Positions 51,577-62,276 of a stretch of 64,000 nt of DNA are shown piece after piece (within the stretch, counting starts at the first letter, position 1; every line of letters starts with the position of its first letter). Below the pieces are notes generated by a model that was not told the DNA's origin, searched no databases, and saw only the letters and a program-made list of their open reading frames with translations. Source of the DNA: Aurantiochytrium sp. KH105 (Eukaryota; Sar; Bigyra; Thraustochytrida; Thraustochytriidae); assembly GCA_003116975.1 (NCBI GenBank), contig BGKB01000165.1, positions 1 through 64,000 of the forward strand, read 5' to 3'. Position numbers and translations under genes: made by a program.

Positions 51577-52899
51577 ATGAAGTCATGCGTGCCCAGTGCG
51601 GAGGAATCTGCCCGAACGCTCGAGACCAAGCACGAGGAGCAGCGCATCAAGAGCGAAATGGACGACGCAAGTAGCAGTGAAGGCGGGAGTGACAGCGGGA
51701 GCGACATCAGCAACGAAGGCGGGAGCGACAGCAGCAAAGGGCGCTTCTCCGATGTTGAAAAGGCGATTCTTTTTGACATTATTCGCCAGGACGGACGCAT
51801 CTTGCACGAATTTTTGCACCAGACCAAGGCGCGGACGCACGGACGCAAAGGCTGGATGCACGAAATCGGTGACCGCTTCAATCAGCGGGCGCCCAACAAG
51901 CGACGTCTCGATGCCGTGCGCCACCATTTACTTCTTCGCAAGTCGTCCAGCGGGCTTCAAGACGAATTTTCGCAAGTGCATCACCTTTTAAATCATGCCG
52001 TGTACTGCGGCAGACGCGACACTTGCACCAAATGTCTTCTCTTGGATCGCTATCGCGTTCAGCAAGGCCTGGCGCGGTGCGGTCTACCCAAGTGCATTGC
52101 ATGCGATGAGTCGCTCCCGCACGTCAATAACGTGTACGATGCCGAGGCCCTGCGTCTTCAGATTTCGACGCGGCTCGCCGCCCGTCGCGACTCTCCGCGT
52201 GCATTGCATGAGCCAAAGCAGCAGTCTCAGCCACAGCAATACCCCGCGCAGCCTCACGTCTCGCCAACGCAATCGCCGAGGACGCGACATCTTTTTGGTC
52301 TCCCTTCAACCTCGCTGCCAATTTCGCAGACTGGCCCATCTTTTGCAATGCCCGGCATGGCTGTCGAAAGCGAGAAGCAGTATCAACACCAGCAGCCGCT
52401 GTCTCATTTCTCAGGGATCCCGCGCCCACTTTTTGCCGCCACGCCAGGCGTGCCAGCGCAATACCCTGAGGATAACATGGGTTTCGCCTTGCGTCTCCAT
52501 CCAACACACTCGCTTCGCTTGTTGCAGCAAATGAGTCTTGCAAAGCAAGGTCCGCCGCCCATGCTCGCAACACCAGCTTCCGTGCCCAGCATCCCGAAGC
52601 GCCCTGCCAAGCGATCCGCGGACTTCATCTCGGCCTCGCCAGGCCCAACAACTTTTAGCAAGTCCGCCGAATTGCCTCTGTCCCTGAGTCTTGCGCTTCT
52701 CCAGCAATTGAATTCTTCCATCGAAGGGTCTTTGCCGGCTTCGAAGTGGACGCCGACCTCCACTTTCGAGGACCATTGTTCTCAGGCTGCACCGCTGCGC
52801 AAGCGCGCTTGTCTTGAGAAATTCTGCGTCCCTGCACCTGCCACATCGCTTGAGGCCCTCGCCCGCCAGCTCAGCCGGCCTCTTACCACGACGTTGTAA
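51577..52899 (+). CDS. Nuclear regulator A2, paralogue of the polyQ regulator
   Basis: 440 residues from MKSCVPS; the frame opens to 51433, but the upstream part looks like leader. Near the N-terminus is a SUMO-acceptor-like site, IKSE, followed by acidic and Ser/Gly-rich residues. The conserved region starts GRFSDVEKAILFDIIRQD, continues through KGWMHEIGDRFNQRA, and ends DAVRHHLLLRK; it has a Myb/SANT-like feel. The Cys/His cluster H140-x3-C144-x5-C150-x2-C153-x14-C168-x4-C173-x2-C176 has exactly the spacing seen in the protein at 3847. The rest is Gln/Ser/Pro-rich without the long polyQ of the paralogue. Not a recognised named family; DNA binding and nuclear location are inferred. Confidence 0.8.
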   Translation: MKSCVPSAEESARTLETKHEEQRIKSEMDDASSSEGGSDSGSDISNEGGSDSSKGRFSDVEKAILFDIIRQDGRILHEFLHQTKARTHGRKGWMHEIGDRFNQRAPNKRRLDAVRHHLLLRKSSSGLQDEFSQVHHLLNHAVYCGRRDTCTKCLLLDRYRVQQGLARCGLPKCIACDESLPHVNNVYDAEALRLQISTRLAARRDSPRALHEPKQQSQPQQYPAQPHVSPTQSPRTRHLFGLPSTSLPISQTGPSFAMPGMAVESEKQYQHQQPLSHFSGIPRPLFAATPGVPAQYPEDNMGFALRLHPTHSLRLLQQMSLAKQGPPPMLATPASVPSIPKRPAKRSADFISASPGPTTFSKSAELPLSLSLALLQQLNSSIEGSLPASKWTPTSTFEDHCSQAAPLRKRACLEKFCVPAPATSLEALARQLSRPLTTTL

Positions 52900-53773
52900 A
52901 GCAGACCAAAGTAAAAGTACCAGCAACATCGGCATCAGCACCAGCAGCGCTCTTCCTTTCGTCTGTCGCTTCCCTCGGCCCCAACATTTCTTCATTTCTC
53001 TTGATTTCTCGTGCTCTGCACCGCCGTCCGCAGAGCTATTCTAAAAGTATACATGCACAAGTAAAAGAATGTACAAGTTTGCCCATGAGCCTCCGCCTTC
53101 TCCCCGCGCGCAATGCAAATCATTCTTGTCTCAAGCGCAGTCAAGAGTCGATCTTCCTGCAGCCCAAGAGTCCCGTGCCTCGCGCGTCGCGCCGCGACCC
53201 GCCCGAGTCGCCTCTCGACCCGGTGCACACTGGGGTCCCCGGGGACCCGCGGTTTCATCGTTTCGGCCTCGAGCGAGCGCCGCTTCGGGCCCAAGATGAG
53301 GCGCCGTCGAGTCTCGCGCCGCGTCTGGAGAGGCAGGCAGCCCGCGCCCGCCAGACAGAACTTCGCCGGAGAGGAGACCGGCGGCCCCGGCGTCGCGGAC
53401 GCGGAGGCCCTGGCGCTCCGAGGCGACGCGACGCGGCCTGGCTGTCCGGTGAAAAGTGAGCGGGCGTCTGCGAGCTGGTCCCTGCTCAACGGGAGGGAGA
53501 CGAGCAGCTGCGAGACCAAAGCAAACAGTGCAGAGCGAAACCAAAGCAAGGCTAGGCTAGGAAGGCCTGGGCCATTCAGGCCGGAAGAGCGCACGCGACC
53601 CCGCGCACGAGCCCTCTGTCGCGCTGGAGAGACGTACGTGCGCGCGAAGAGCTGGCGAAGCAGAGTCGGAACTCGGGGCCTCGACAGCAAAGACTGACGA
53701 GGGCACCGAGAAGAAAGCGCAGGCACGCAGGCACGCAGGCACGCGCGCAAAGCAAGCAAGCGAGCAAGCAAGC
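52900..53773. other. Intergenic region and CAAG leader of the kinase gene
   Basis: No credible gene. The last 50 bp are CACGCAGG and CAAGCAAG repeats running directly into the start codon at 53774. Confidence 0.5.
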
Positions 53774-55933
53774 ATGGACAAGTATGAGATCGTACGGCCA
53801 ATTGGCAAGGGCTCGTTCGGCAAGGTTTATCTTGTGAAACACAAGATGGAACGCAAGCAATATTGCATGAAGACAATCCGGCTCGACGGCGTGGCACAGA
53901 ACGAACGACAAGCTTGTGAAATGGAAGTCAAGCTGCTCGAAAGCATGCAGCATCCGAATATTGTTGGCTTCAAAGAGTCTTTCAAAGGCCGTTCGGGTCG
54001 CATGCTCTGCATTGTCATGACGTATTGCGACGGCGGTGACCTGGCCGGACGGCTGCAGCAGGCCGCAGGCAAACGGCGCTTCAAGGAGTCGCAGATTCTC
54101 CACTGGTTTGTCCAACTCGCTCTAGGACTTCACTTTATGCACGAAATGAATGATAAGTGCGTGCTGCATCGTGATCTCAAGACCCAAAACATCTTTCTGC
54201 TGGGCAACGGCAGACTTGTGATTGGCGATTTAGGTATCTCAAAGGTGCTCGACGGTACTACAGACTTTACCAAGACGACTATTGGAACGCCGTACTACAT
54301 GTCGCCCGAGGTGTTCAAGTCTCGTCCGTACAATCACAAATCGGACGTGTGGGCGCTCGGCTGCGTTCTGTACGAGATGGCGACCTTGCGCCATGCGTTC
54401 AACGCCAAGTCGCTCAATGGCCTCATGGGCAAGGTGGTCAAGGGTCGCTACGAGCCACTTCCAAGCGTCTTTTCGCGCAATCTTCGCGGCCTCGTCGATC
54501 GTATGTTGGCACTGGACCCCGCAGCACGCCCTTCGCTTCCTGAGGTGCTCTCCCTACCCTTTGTGAAGCGTCACGTCTATCTTTTCTTGCACGAGATTGC
54601 CGAGCGACCTGCGGCCCAAATTGGAGATGGGACCATGGTGCTGCGCAAGGCTGCCATGGGCGTTGGATGTGCAGTTCCTGCCCTTGGGTCGGCTGCGGAG
54701 GGTATGGCCGTTTTGCAGACCCAAAATCTCAAGCGTCAGCTCGAACGACTCGGCATGGAGGATCTCGTCCAGCAAGCTTTTGCTGGTGTCAGATTACCAA
54801 TAAGTCCGCAACAACCGGTACAGCGCGGAGGAGGAGGAGGAGGAGGCGCAAGGAGTGAAGCATTGTCCGATCGGAAGAGTATCCGTACGCCAGACGAGAA
54901 CAACACCCGTCGGAGCAACCGTGGTCATGGGTCTGCGGACCCACAGCGAGCCGAAATACGACGCGCGACGCGCGATCAGCGTAGTGCTCTGATCTTTGAG
55001 CGAGAGCGAAAGCGAGCCGTCGAGGTTGCGCTCGATAAGCTTCGCAAAGAGCGTCTCGCGCGTGTGGACGAACGTCGCCGACGATTGCAGCGTCAAAAGG
55101 ACCGCGAGGACCGTGTTCGCCGTCGCCAGGAGGAGCTTCGTCTCAAGGAGGAAGCACGCCGGCAAGAGCTTATTCGCAAGCAGCGTCGAGCCGATGAGCG
55201 TGTACGAGCCCAGGCTTCGGAACGACACAAGGAGGCTGCATTGCATCGTCTGCGCCAGCAGAACCCACGACTTGTGGCGCAGCGCAAGGCACGGCAATTT
55301 GAGCGCCACTTTCACGAACATCAGACCCCGAGCAAGCGAGCTGTCTCGCCGCCTCCGCCGCCACCGCCACCGGTACCTCCACCCTCATCTGGACAGGCAA
55401 TGCATATTATCGGTCGGGGCGGGGATGCCGAGAGAGCGTCTCGCAAAGGCGGTGCAGATGGCTCGCAGGCTTTCGAAAACCCGCGTGAAGCTGCAATGGC
55501 ACGGCGCCGTGAGCGACGTCTTTCGTCGGAGCGAGAACAAAAAGAGGCTTTGCGATACGCCGCTATGGAACGCATGCGCGAGCTTCAGCGTGCTAGTGAG
55601 CAACACAAGCAGCAATTTCTCGCGTCGCCAGCACCAGACACGAGGGATAGTCAGGACACGTATGCGAGCGAGGACGAAAGCAATAGCAACGAGGGCGACA
55701 ACTCGTACGAGTACATTGTGAGCGAGTCTGACTCTGAAGAGAGCGAAATCGAGCAGGAGATGGAGGCTGCAGACTCGGACGACGACGATCTCGACAACAA
55801 GGAAATCGAATTACGTCAAGAGCTCGAGGCAGCTACAATTCGCTGCTCAAGCATCAAGAAGACGCTCGACAATTTTCGTGCCAAGCTTGGAAAGGTTTCT
55901 GGGGAAGGGGTTCTTCACGAGAATGACGATGAC

Positions 55934-55971
<38 letters not shown>

Positions 55972-56548
55972 CGACGGCGAAGAGGACGAGAATGAGGACG
56001 AGGACGTCTCAAATGACGAGTTTGCTGGGGGTGTTGCAAAAAGCAAGCAGCAAGCAAAAGGCCCGCTTGATGCTCAGGGGGTGGCACGCACACGAAAGTT
56101 GTCCGTACAACCTCTCTGGCAAAAGGAAGAGGAAGTTGAAGCTGGTAACGCTTTGCCGAAACAGCCCTCAAGTGTGACGTACGGCGAGTTTGAATTCTCC
56201 GATAGCGACTCGGATGAAAGCAGCGATGATGGACTCTTTAGTCCTGTAGATGTGGACAAGAATGATGCAGGCGGCAGCAACATTGCAGGCCGGGCTGCGG
56301 GCGGGCTCAAGCTTCGTGTACAGAACTTGCGCGAGGAGTGCATTCGCGCGCTAGGGCAGCGACGCTTTGACAAGGTTTACGCAATTCTCAAGGCTCATCT
56401 AGAGACGAAGCTGCATCACCCGGATCATAATCTGGTGCAGAGCGAACGCAATGTTCAAGAAAAGGTGAGCACTCTCCTTGCGGGCGATGGCAAGCTCGTC
56501 TACTGGAGCAAGATCGACAATCTCATTTTCATGCAAGAGGCCTTGTAA
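53774..56548 (+). CDS. NEK-family (NIMA-related) Ser/Thr kinase
   Basis: 924 residues. The kinase domain (about 4-270) has the glycine loop GKGSFGKV (11-18), Lys33 in YCMK, HRDLKTQN (132-139), DLG rather than DFG (152-154), GTPYYMSPE (171-179) and the DVWALGCVLYEM block. TPYYMSPE, YCDGGDL and the HRDLKTQNIF loop are typical of NEKs. After the kinase comes a basic Arg/Glu-rich coiled-coil-like region (about 390-500), as in NEK1/NEK5-type kinases, then a poly-Pro stretch, an acidic middle with a long Asp run, and a conserved C-terminal helical segment (LRVQNLREECIRALGQRRF). NEKs act in cilia and the cell cycle. The start codon directly follows a CAAG repeat. Confidence 0.92.
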
Positions 56549-56578
56549 ATAAGCAAATCCTGCTAGAATATCTTTCCA

Positions 56579-56795
56579 AAGATTCCCTGCAAGGAGGCGG
56601 TGCCAGCATCTCGTTTCTTTTTCGAATCTTGCAAATAATAGGCCCTTTCGTCCTTGCTCATAAAAGTATGGAAGGGCACGAAATGTCTTGATCTCTAAGA
56701 TTCCCCGCAAGGAGGCGGTGCTAATCTTTTCGTTTCTGCTTGGAATACAAGGCCTTTGTCCTTGCTCGTAAAAGCATGGGAGGGCTCGAAAGTGT
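56579..56795. repeat. Diverged tandem duplication 3' of the kinase gene
   Basis: Units at about 56579-56685 and 56697-56795 (offset 118) share AAGATTCCC, GCAAGGAGGCGGTGC, a TCGTTTCT stretch, GGCC, GTCCTTGCTC and TAAAAG. Non-coding. Resembles in kind the duplications at 16588 and 22020. Confidence 0.8.
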
Positions 56796-56804
56796 TCATC
56801 TGTT

Positions 56805-56873
56805 ATCCCATTGCATCCCATCCCCAGTTCATCCCATTCCATCCCGCTCCACTCCATTCCCATCTCCGCAACT
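56805..56873. repeat. Degenerate CATCCCATTC repeat
   Basis: Short irregular array of CCATTC/CATCCC units between the kinase 3' flank and the next gene's promoter. Confidence 0.6.
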
Positions 56874-57157
56874 CCTCCTCCGCCCCACTCACTGCCCGTC
56901 AGCTCGCGATAAAGCTCGATCGCGGCGGGCCGCCGATAACCCGCGCCCGGGAACGGCACTGCGGTCCGGAGTCCAGACGGTCGATTACATGCCCCCTCCC
57001 CCAAAGAGCGGCGCCAGAGCGGGCCAAAGAGCGACAAAAAAGAGAGACAGAAACGATCGCGAGCCTCGGCGCAGCTGGTGCTGGCAGTGGCGGTGGTGCT
57101 TGCAGATCCCGAAAGCGCGGCGGCGGACCGTTATAGCGGCCGCGCGGGGCGGCGGAG

Positions 57158-60100
57158 ATGAGCATGCTGGGCGCGCTGCAGAAGGCGGTGCGCGAGGAGG
57201 TGGCGGGCAGCCTGGGGCCGGGCGCGCGCGTGACGCAGGCGGCTGCCGCGCGCGCGGCCGGCGAGGTGCTGCAGGCGAGCGCCGGCGCCGGCGAGGAGCT
57301 CGTGAGCGCCGGCGAGGAGAAGGGCGGCGGCGCGGCGCGCGAGGACGTGCTCGCGCGCGTGTGCGAGGAGGGCCGCCTCTCGCGCGTGGCCCGCGTGGGC
57401 CACAGCAAGAGCAGGAGAGGAACGCTCGTCGTGAGCCCGACGGCGGCGCAGAACCTCGCGGTCAAGGAGGTCGATCTCTTGGTCCCCGACGATGAGGCCT
57501 CGGCGCTGGCGTCGAGCAAGGCGAGCCTTCGCAACCGACACAAGATCCTTCGCTCGACGGCGGGACAAGTATGGAAGCTCAAGAGCAACTGGATCAAGAT
57601 GTGGAAAAAGCAACACCTGAGCGTGGACGCCAACGGCCTCGTCTACGCCAAGCAGGCCAATGGGCAGTCGCAGACCCACATTCCGCTCGACAAAATCGTG
57701 ACGGTGGCGTTGGCACGGCCGGCAGACGTCGGCCCTAAGGTCCGCCTTCGGCCCGAAAGCTTTTTGGTGGAGACGCGCGGTGGACGAACCTATGTATTTG
57801 CAAGTGACGCATTGTCTTCGGGAGGACAAGAGGGTGTGGTGGGTGGGGATGCCTCGGATGGCGTGCGCGGCGCCGGAGGTCTGGGCGGCGCATATTCGCA
57901 AAATCCGTACTCGCAAGGCTACGCGCGTGGCGACGGCGGTGACCGAGGCGCCTGGGGCTCGCAGGCCGGGGAGCAGACCTCGGTTTCAGGCCCAATGTGG
58001 TGCAAGATCATTGCGTCGCACGTGCTCCTGCATGCCGTTCAGCACGGCATGAGTCAGGAACGGATCGCTCATTTTTGTGATTTGGGCGCAGACCTGAATT
58101 GCGCGTGGGCCGATGGACGGCAATACCCTCCGCTGGCATTGGCTATGCAAAGTGGCAACGTCGAGGTGGCCAAGTATCTTTTGCGGAGGGGAGCAGATCC
58201 GAGCTGCCTGTTGCGTTGGTCGTTTCTGATGATGGACAGGATTGCTCGTCCGGTGGATCTTCTGAACATGCTCATCGAGACGAAGAAGGACCTGAATGTT
58301 TGCAGCGACGATCCGCACGGGTGGACGTTGTTGCACTATTTAGCATATGAGGGCGACCTGGAGTCTGTGCAACGGCTCATTGCGCGAGTGGATGTGCCTA
58401 CAATCCGCGCCGTCAATACGCTGGGTGACTGCTCTCTCATGTTGGCTCTCAAAAAGCATGGCGCGAAACCTGGGGAAGTAATTGAAAACCTGTGTCTGGC
58501 GCTTGCTCGCAACAGCGATGTGACACGACATGATAAGTGGAACGACACGGTACTGCACGTGGCTATCAAACAAGGCCACCTTGCGCTTGCGCGCAAAGCG
58601 ATTAGTATGGGCGCCAAGATTGAGCAGCGCGATGCGGAGGGCAATACTGCGCTGCACGTTGCAGTGAAGACGCGCAGCTTTGCGCTTGCGCGGTGGATGG
58701 TGGAGCGTCTGGCAAGCCAAGAGGTTCAACGCAAGGAGGTTCTTGACTTGCGCGATGAGCGCAAGGGCGATACAGTGCTGGCTCTGGCTTTGAAGCTGGG
58801 CGAGCAAGACCTTGCGCTGTTCTTTTTGCGGCAGGGAGCAAGTCCGGCGATTCGCTCGAGCAGCTGGGACTTGACGCCCGACTGTGCAAGCGATTCACCG
58901 CTTCATATTGCCATTAAGATGGAAATGCGCGAGCTGGCGGAAGCCATGGCGGCCGAGGGCAGCCCCTGGGGCCAGCAATTATTGCGAGAAATGGATACCC
59001 GCGGCGTGCCTGCAGTGGTGCTGGCGTTGCGGCGCTCGATGCTGCGTTTAGCATTGCAGATGATTCGTGTATCACGCGGGGATGCTGTCGTTTTGGACGC
59101 GGTCACGCGAAAAGAGGGTGACACGTCATTGCATGTGGCCCTGGAGCGCGGCTTGTTCTTGCTTGCATGCGCCCTTGTTGATGCAGGTGCTTCGGTTAAT
59201 GTGCAGAATCGCAAAGGTCACACGGCGTTGCATTTGTGCGTTGACCGTTTAGCAATGCTAGGACCGGTGTCGGCACGCTGCGAACGTATGGTGCTGCTGC
59301 TGATGCGTGGACTCTTGGACCGCGGCGCAGACGCAGCGCTACGATCTGGTTCGCTCGAGTACACGAGTCTGCACAGCGCCGTGGTTGGTGGCCAGCGGGA
59401 AGCGGTGGCACTCTTGCTGGAGCGCCAGTCTGCGTTGGCGGACATGTGTGACAAGGATGGAAACTCTGGGTTGGCGCTGGCCGTGCTTCGTGGCGAGCCG
59501 GCGCTGGTCCAGTTGCTGCTGGACTATGGTGCCGACGTTGATGTCGTGAGCAAGGCGAGTCTTTCGACGCTGCATCTTGCTTTGCAAGCGGCCCCGCAGG
59601 ATGAAGCGCGCACGGCGGAGCTATGCGGACTTTTGCTGCGCCATGGCGCGTACCCCGGTATTTGGGATCGCTCTGGACGTTGTCCTGTGCACCACATGGC
59701 GGCTCGGAACCTTGGGCTCGTGGTGGAAGCCCTGGCCGCGCACTGCAAAGTTGCGGGCCACTTGGACTTGCGCACGGAGACGGGCGAGACTGCGGCAATG
59801 CTCGCTGTAACGCACGGGGCGTTGGACGCCTTGAACGTCTTGCTGGCACATGGCATCGATTTGGACGCGAAGATTCCCGCAACGCGGCGCGGCATCTTTC
59901 ACATTGCTGGCGATTTATGCGTGTCGCGCTCGGAGCCATTCTGGTCGTCGGGGATCCCGCAACGTTTGCTCGAACTCAAACACGTGGCCAAGGTATATGA
60001 CCGAGACGTGGCGGGCACATCTGTGGTCGGTGCCAAGAGTTTTATTCGGCGCTGTTTGACGTCAGACGGCCCGGTGAGTCCTCGCGCGTCTACGGAGGAC

Positions 60101-61225
60101 GAACCTCTCGTGATTGATGATCCTGCTCAGAGTGTGAGTGGCCTTGGCGTGGCGTCAGCAGTTGGTGTGGATGCCGATGCGCTGATCTCGCCAGCGTCCG
60201 CATCTTCGAGCTCGTCTTCGTCTTCGTCGTCGTCCTCCTCGGCGTCGTCACTTCTTTCAAACGAGGACACTCGAGGTGTGGCGCATGGACGCAGGTCAAC
60301 CAAGGTGATTTCGCCGCTGCGAGACGTTGGCGGCGGTGGACTAAGAGCAGCAAGGGTAGTAGCAGGAGGCGCTGCCGCTGACGGAAGCGAGAGCCGCAAA
60401 GGTCAGGGCCTGACGCGTGGGGACTCGGACGGGATGAGCAGCGGGAGCGATACGGAGGGTGGGAATGTGGCGCACGAGCTCTTGCCCTTGTCGCCGGACT
60501 CGGGGGCCGCTGGGGCGTTGCAGGCGGTGCAGCCCGCGCAGCCGCCGGCTCCTGTGCTTGTCCCAAAACGCACGGGCCAGCTGACCCCGACGAGGGAGGG
60601 CTCACGCGCCGCGCCGGTGACGGGGACTTCTGCGCCAGGGACTCCAGTGTTGAAGATGGGATCTTTGACGTCGGCGTCAACGGATGTGCATGGAACAAAA
60701 CTGAGTGGGATGTCGGACTCGCTGCGGCCCTCGACGCCTGCAGTGCCTGCGTTGTCGTCTTCTGCGCCAGCATCGCCGAAAGAGAGCAGTCTGCTGCTGA
60801 TGGAGTCCGAGTCGAAGGACGAGTCGTCCAGGCCGGAAGAAGAGAGCGGCAACGGCCTGTCAAGCGAGGAGAAGAAGAAAAAGAAGCGGCCCCGGCGGAA
60901 CAGCCTGTACGATCCGGAGCTCAAGGATCTCTATCTGAGCTTGCCGCCGCTGCAACGCGTGGAGATCGTGGAGGTGATCAAGCTAGAAGGCAAGCTGGTG
61001 GCGCAGCAGTGGCTTATGACGCCGCAGGGCCAGGCGCGTCTGAACGAGGATGCGGAGCAGCTCATGGCCTCGAACCCAAGTCTGGCGCCCGTGCAGGCGC
61101 AGCAGCAGGCGCGACAGCGTTTCGTGGAATCGCACCTGACGTCGTGGTTCGCCGAGCTGGAGATTCTGCACGCCGCGGCGTCTCCGGCGTCGCCTGCGTT
61201 GCCGGGTTCGCCGCTCTCGAGCTGA
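57158..61225 (+). CDS. PH-domain and ankyrin-repeat scaffold protein
   Basis: 1355 residues, single exon. An Ala/Gly/Glu-rich N-terminus is followed by a PH-like domain from about residue 138 (VWKLKSNWIKMWKKQHLSV, FLVETRGGRTYVFAS). Its last helix (MWCKIIASHVLLHAV, about 280) is separated by a Gly/Tyr-rich insert of about 60 residues. Some ten or more ankyrin repeats fill about 310-915 (GNTALHVAVK, GHTALHLCVDR, LVQLLLDYGADVDVV). A Ser/Pro-rich linker with acidic and Lys-rich runs follows. A short conserved C-terminal block (about 1250-1330) contains YDPELKDLYLSLPPLQRVEI and LVAQQWLMTPQGQARL. PH domains bind phosphoinositides or proteins and ankyrin repeats bind proteins, so a membrane-associated scaffold is likely; partners are unknown. 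Confidence 0.85.
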   Translation: MSMLGALQKAVREEVAGSLGPGARVTQAAAARAAGEVLQASAGAGEELVSAGEEKGGGAAREDVLARVCEEGRLSRVARVGHSKSRRGTLVVSPTAAQNLAVKEVDLLVPDDEASALASSKASLRNRHKILRSTAGQVWKLKSNWIKMWKKQHLSVDANGLVYAKQANGQSQTHIPLDKIVTVALARPADVGPKVRLRPESFLVETRGGRTYVFASDALSSGGQEGVVGGDASDGVRGAGGLGGAYSQNPYSQGYARGDGGDRGAWGSQAGEQTSVSGPMWCKIIASHVLLHAVQHGMSQERIAHFCDLGADLNCAWADGRQYPPLALAMQSGNVEVAKYLLRRGADPSCLLRWSFLMMDRIARPVDLLNMLIETKKDLNVCSDDPHGWTLLHYLAYEGDLESVQRLIARVDVPTIRAVNTLGDCSLMLALKKHGAKPGEVIENLCLALARNSDVTRHDKWNDTVLHVAIKQGHLALARKAISMGAKIEQRDAEGNTALHVAVKTRSFALARWMVERLASQEVQRKEVLDLRDERKGDTVLALALKLGEQDLALFFLRQGASPAIRSSSWDLTPDCASDSPLHIAIKMEMRELAEAMAAEGSPWGQQLLREMDTRGVPAVVLALRRSMLRLALQMIRVSRGDAVVLDAVTRKEGDTSLHVALERGLFLLACALVDAGASVNVQNRKGHTALHLCVDRLAMLGPVSARCERMVLLLMRGLLDRGADAALRSGSLEYTSLHSAVVGGQREAVALLLERQSALADMCDKDGNSGLALAVLRGEPALVQLLLDYGADVDVVSKASLSTLHLALQAAPQDEARTAELCGLLLRHGAYPGIWDRSGRCPVHHMAARNLGLVVEALAAHCKVAGHLDLRTETGETAAMLAVTHGALDALNVLLAHGIDLDAKIPATRRGIFHIAGDLCVSRSEPFWSSGIPQRLLELKHVAKVYDRDVAGTSVVGAKSFIRRCLTSDGPVSPRASTEDEPLVIDDPAQSVSGLGVASAVGVDADALISPASASSSSSSSSSSSSSASSLLSNEDTRGVAHGRRSTKVISPLRDVGGGGLRAARVVAGGAAADGSESRKGQGLTRGDSDGMSSGSDTEGGNVAHELLPLSPDSGAAGALQAVQPAQPPAPVLVPKRTGQLTPTREGSRAAPVTGTSAPGTPVLKMGSLTSASTDVHGTKLSGMSDSLRPSTPAVPALSSSAPASPKESSLLLMESESKDESSRPEEESGNGLSSEEKKKKKRPRRNSLYDPELKDLYLSLPPLQRVEIVEVIKLEGKLVAQQWLMTPQGQARLNEDAEQLMASNPSLAPVQAQQQARQRFVESHLTSWFAELEILHAAASPASPALPGSPLSS

Positions 61226-62022
61226 GAGCTGCTGCTGAGATCATCGCTGAGAGACACCTTGCTTGACCCGCTGCCGCGGACGCGGCCTGGCCTGACGCAC
61301 GCGGCTGGGCGGGCGCGCATCTTGATACTACCCTCCTTGTTGGTCGACCGAGTGATGAGCAAGTGATCAACCAAGGGAGCGAGTGAGTACAACTCCTGCA
61401 GCGTAGCACGGCACGCAACGCAACGCAACGCAACGCTGGCTGGCCGTAGTAGCTGCAGCTGCTGCTGCTGTTCTCGCGCCCCTTCCAAAGTAACCACGGC
61501 TGGCCAGCAAGAAAGACGAGAGAGAGAGAGACGAGGGACGTGGCCTCGCTCTCTCGCCTTCTCTTCTGACTGCTGGTCGGCTGCCCGCGTCCGGACCGGC
61601 CCTCCCCGAGGCCATAGCACGCGAGAGCCCACCACTGGCCTACGAAGTTTGTTCTGCGTTGACTATGAATGTAAAGCATACTACCCTTGCGTCCCGCCTA
61701 AATTATACTGCGCTGTCCTTTGTGCTTGTAGCAGTAGTGTAGTTTGAGGCCGCCCGCTGCGGCGCGACGCTTGCACGGATTTGATCCGTCGCCCTGAGCT
61801 GCCGCTCCGGTCAGGTAGAGAGGGAGGTATGCAGTGCATGCAGCAGCAGCTGCAGCCGCAGCAGCAGGCAGCAGCGACCGAGAGACGCGCGCAGGCCGGG
61901 CATTGAGGCGGAGAGCAGAGCGGGGAGGGAGAGGGAGAGGCGCGAAAGCGCCCACACTAGCGAGGAGGGGGCGCGACTGCTTCGAGAGCATACGCCGGCC
62001 AGAGCGGCGTCCGGGCTGTGGT

Positions 62023-62276
62023 GACTGCTTCGAGCGCATGCATACCTTGGCACTGTCACAGCCACCGGGAGCGGCGCCAGGGTCGCGGCGACTGCTTCGA
62101 GCACATACCTTGGCACTGCCGCCGCCACAGGGAGCGGCGTCGGGGCTGCGGTGACTGCTTCGAGCACATACCTTGGCACTGTCACAGCCACCGGGAGCGG
62201 CGCCAGGGTCGCGGCGACTGCTTCGAGCACATACCTTGGCACTGCCACCGCCACCGGGCTAGGACGCGGCAGCGGC
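62023..62276. repeat. 63-bp minisatellite, 4 copies in alternating types
   Basis: Units begin with GACTGCTTCGAGC at 62023 (67 bp), 62090, 62153 and 62216, with a degenerate partial copy before. Units 1 and 3 are nearly identical, and units 2 and 4 share a different middle, so the array looks like a duplicated 126-130-bp dimer. Because 63 is a multiple of three, all six frames stay in register and give misleading repetitive open frames. Confidence 0.9.

Noticed and set aside
62023-62276. Possible CRISPR-like array
   Set aside because: Units are contiguous with no unique spacers, and the genome is eukaryotic.
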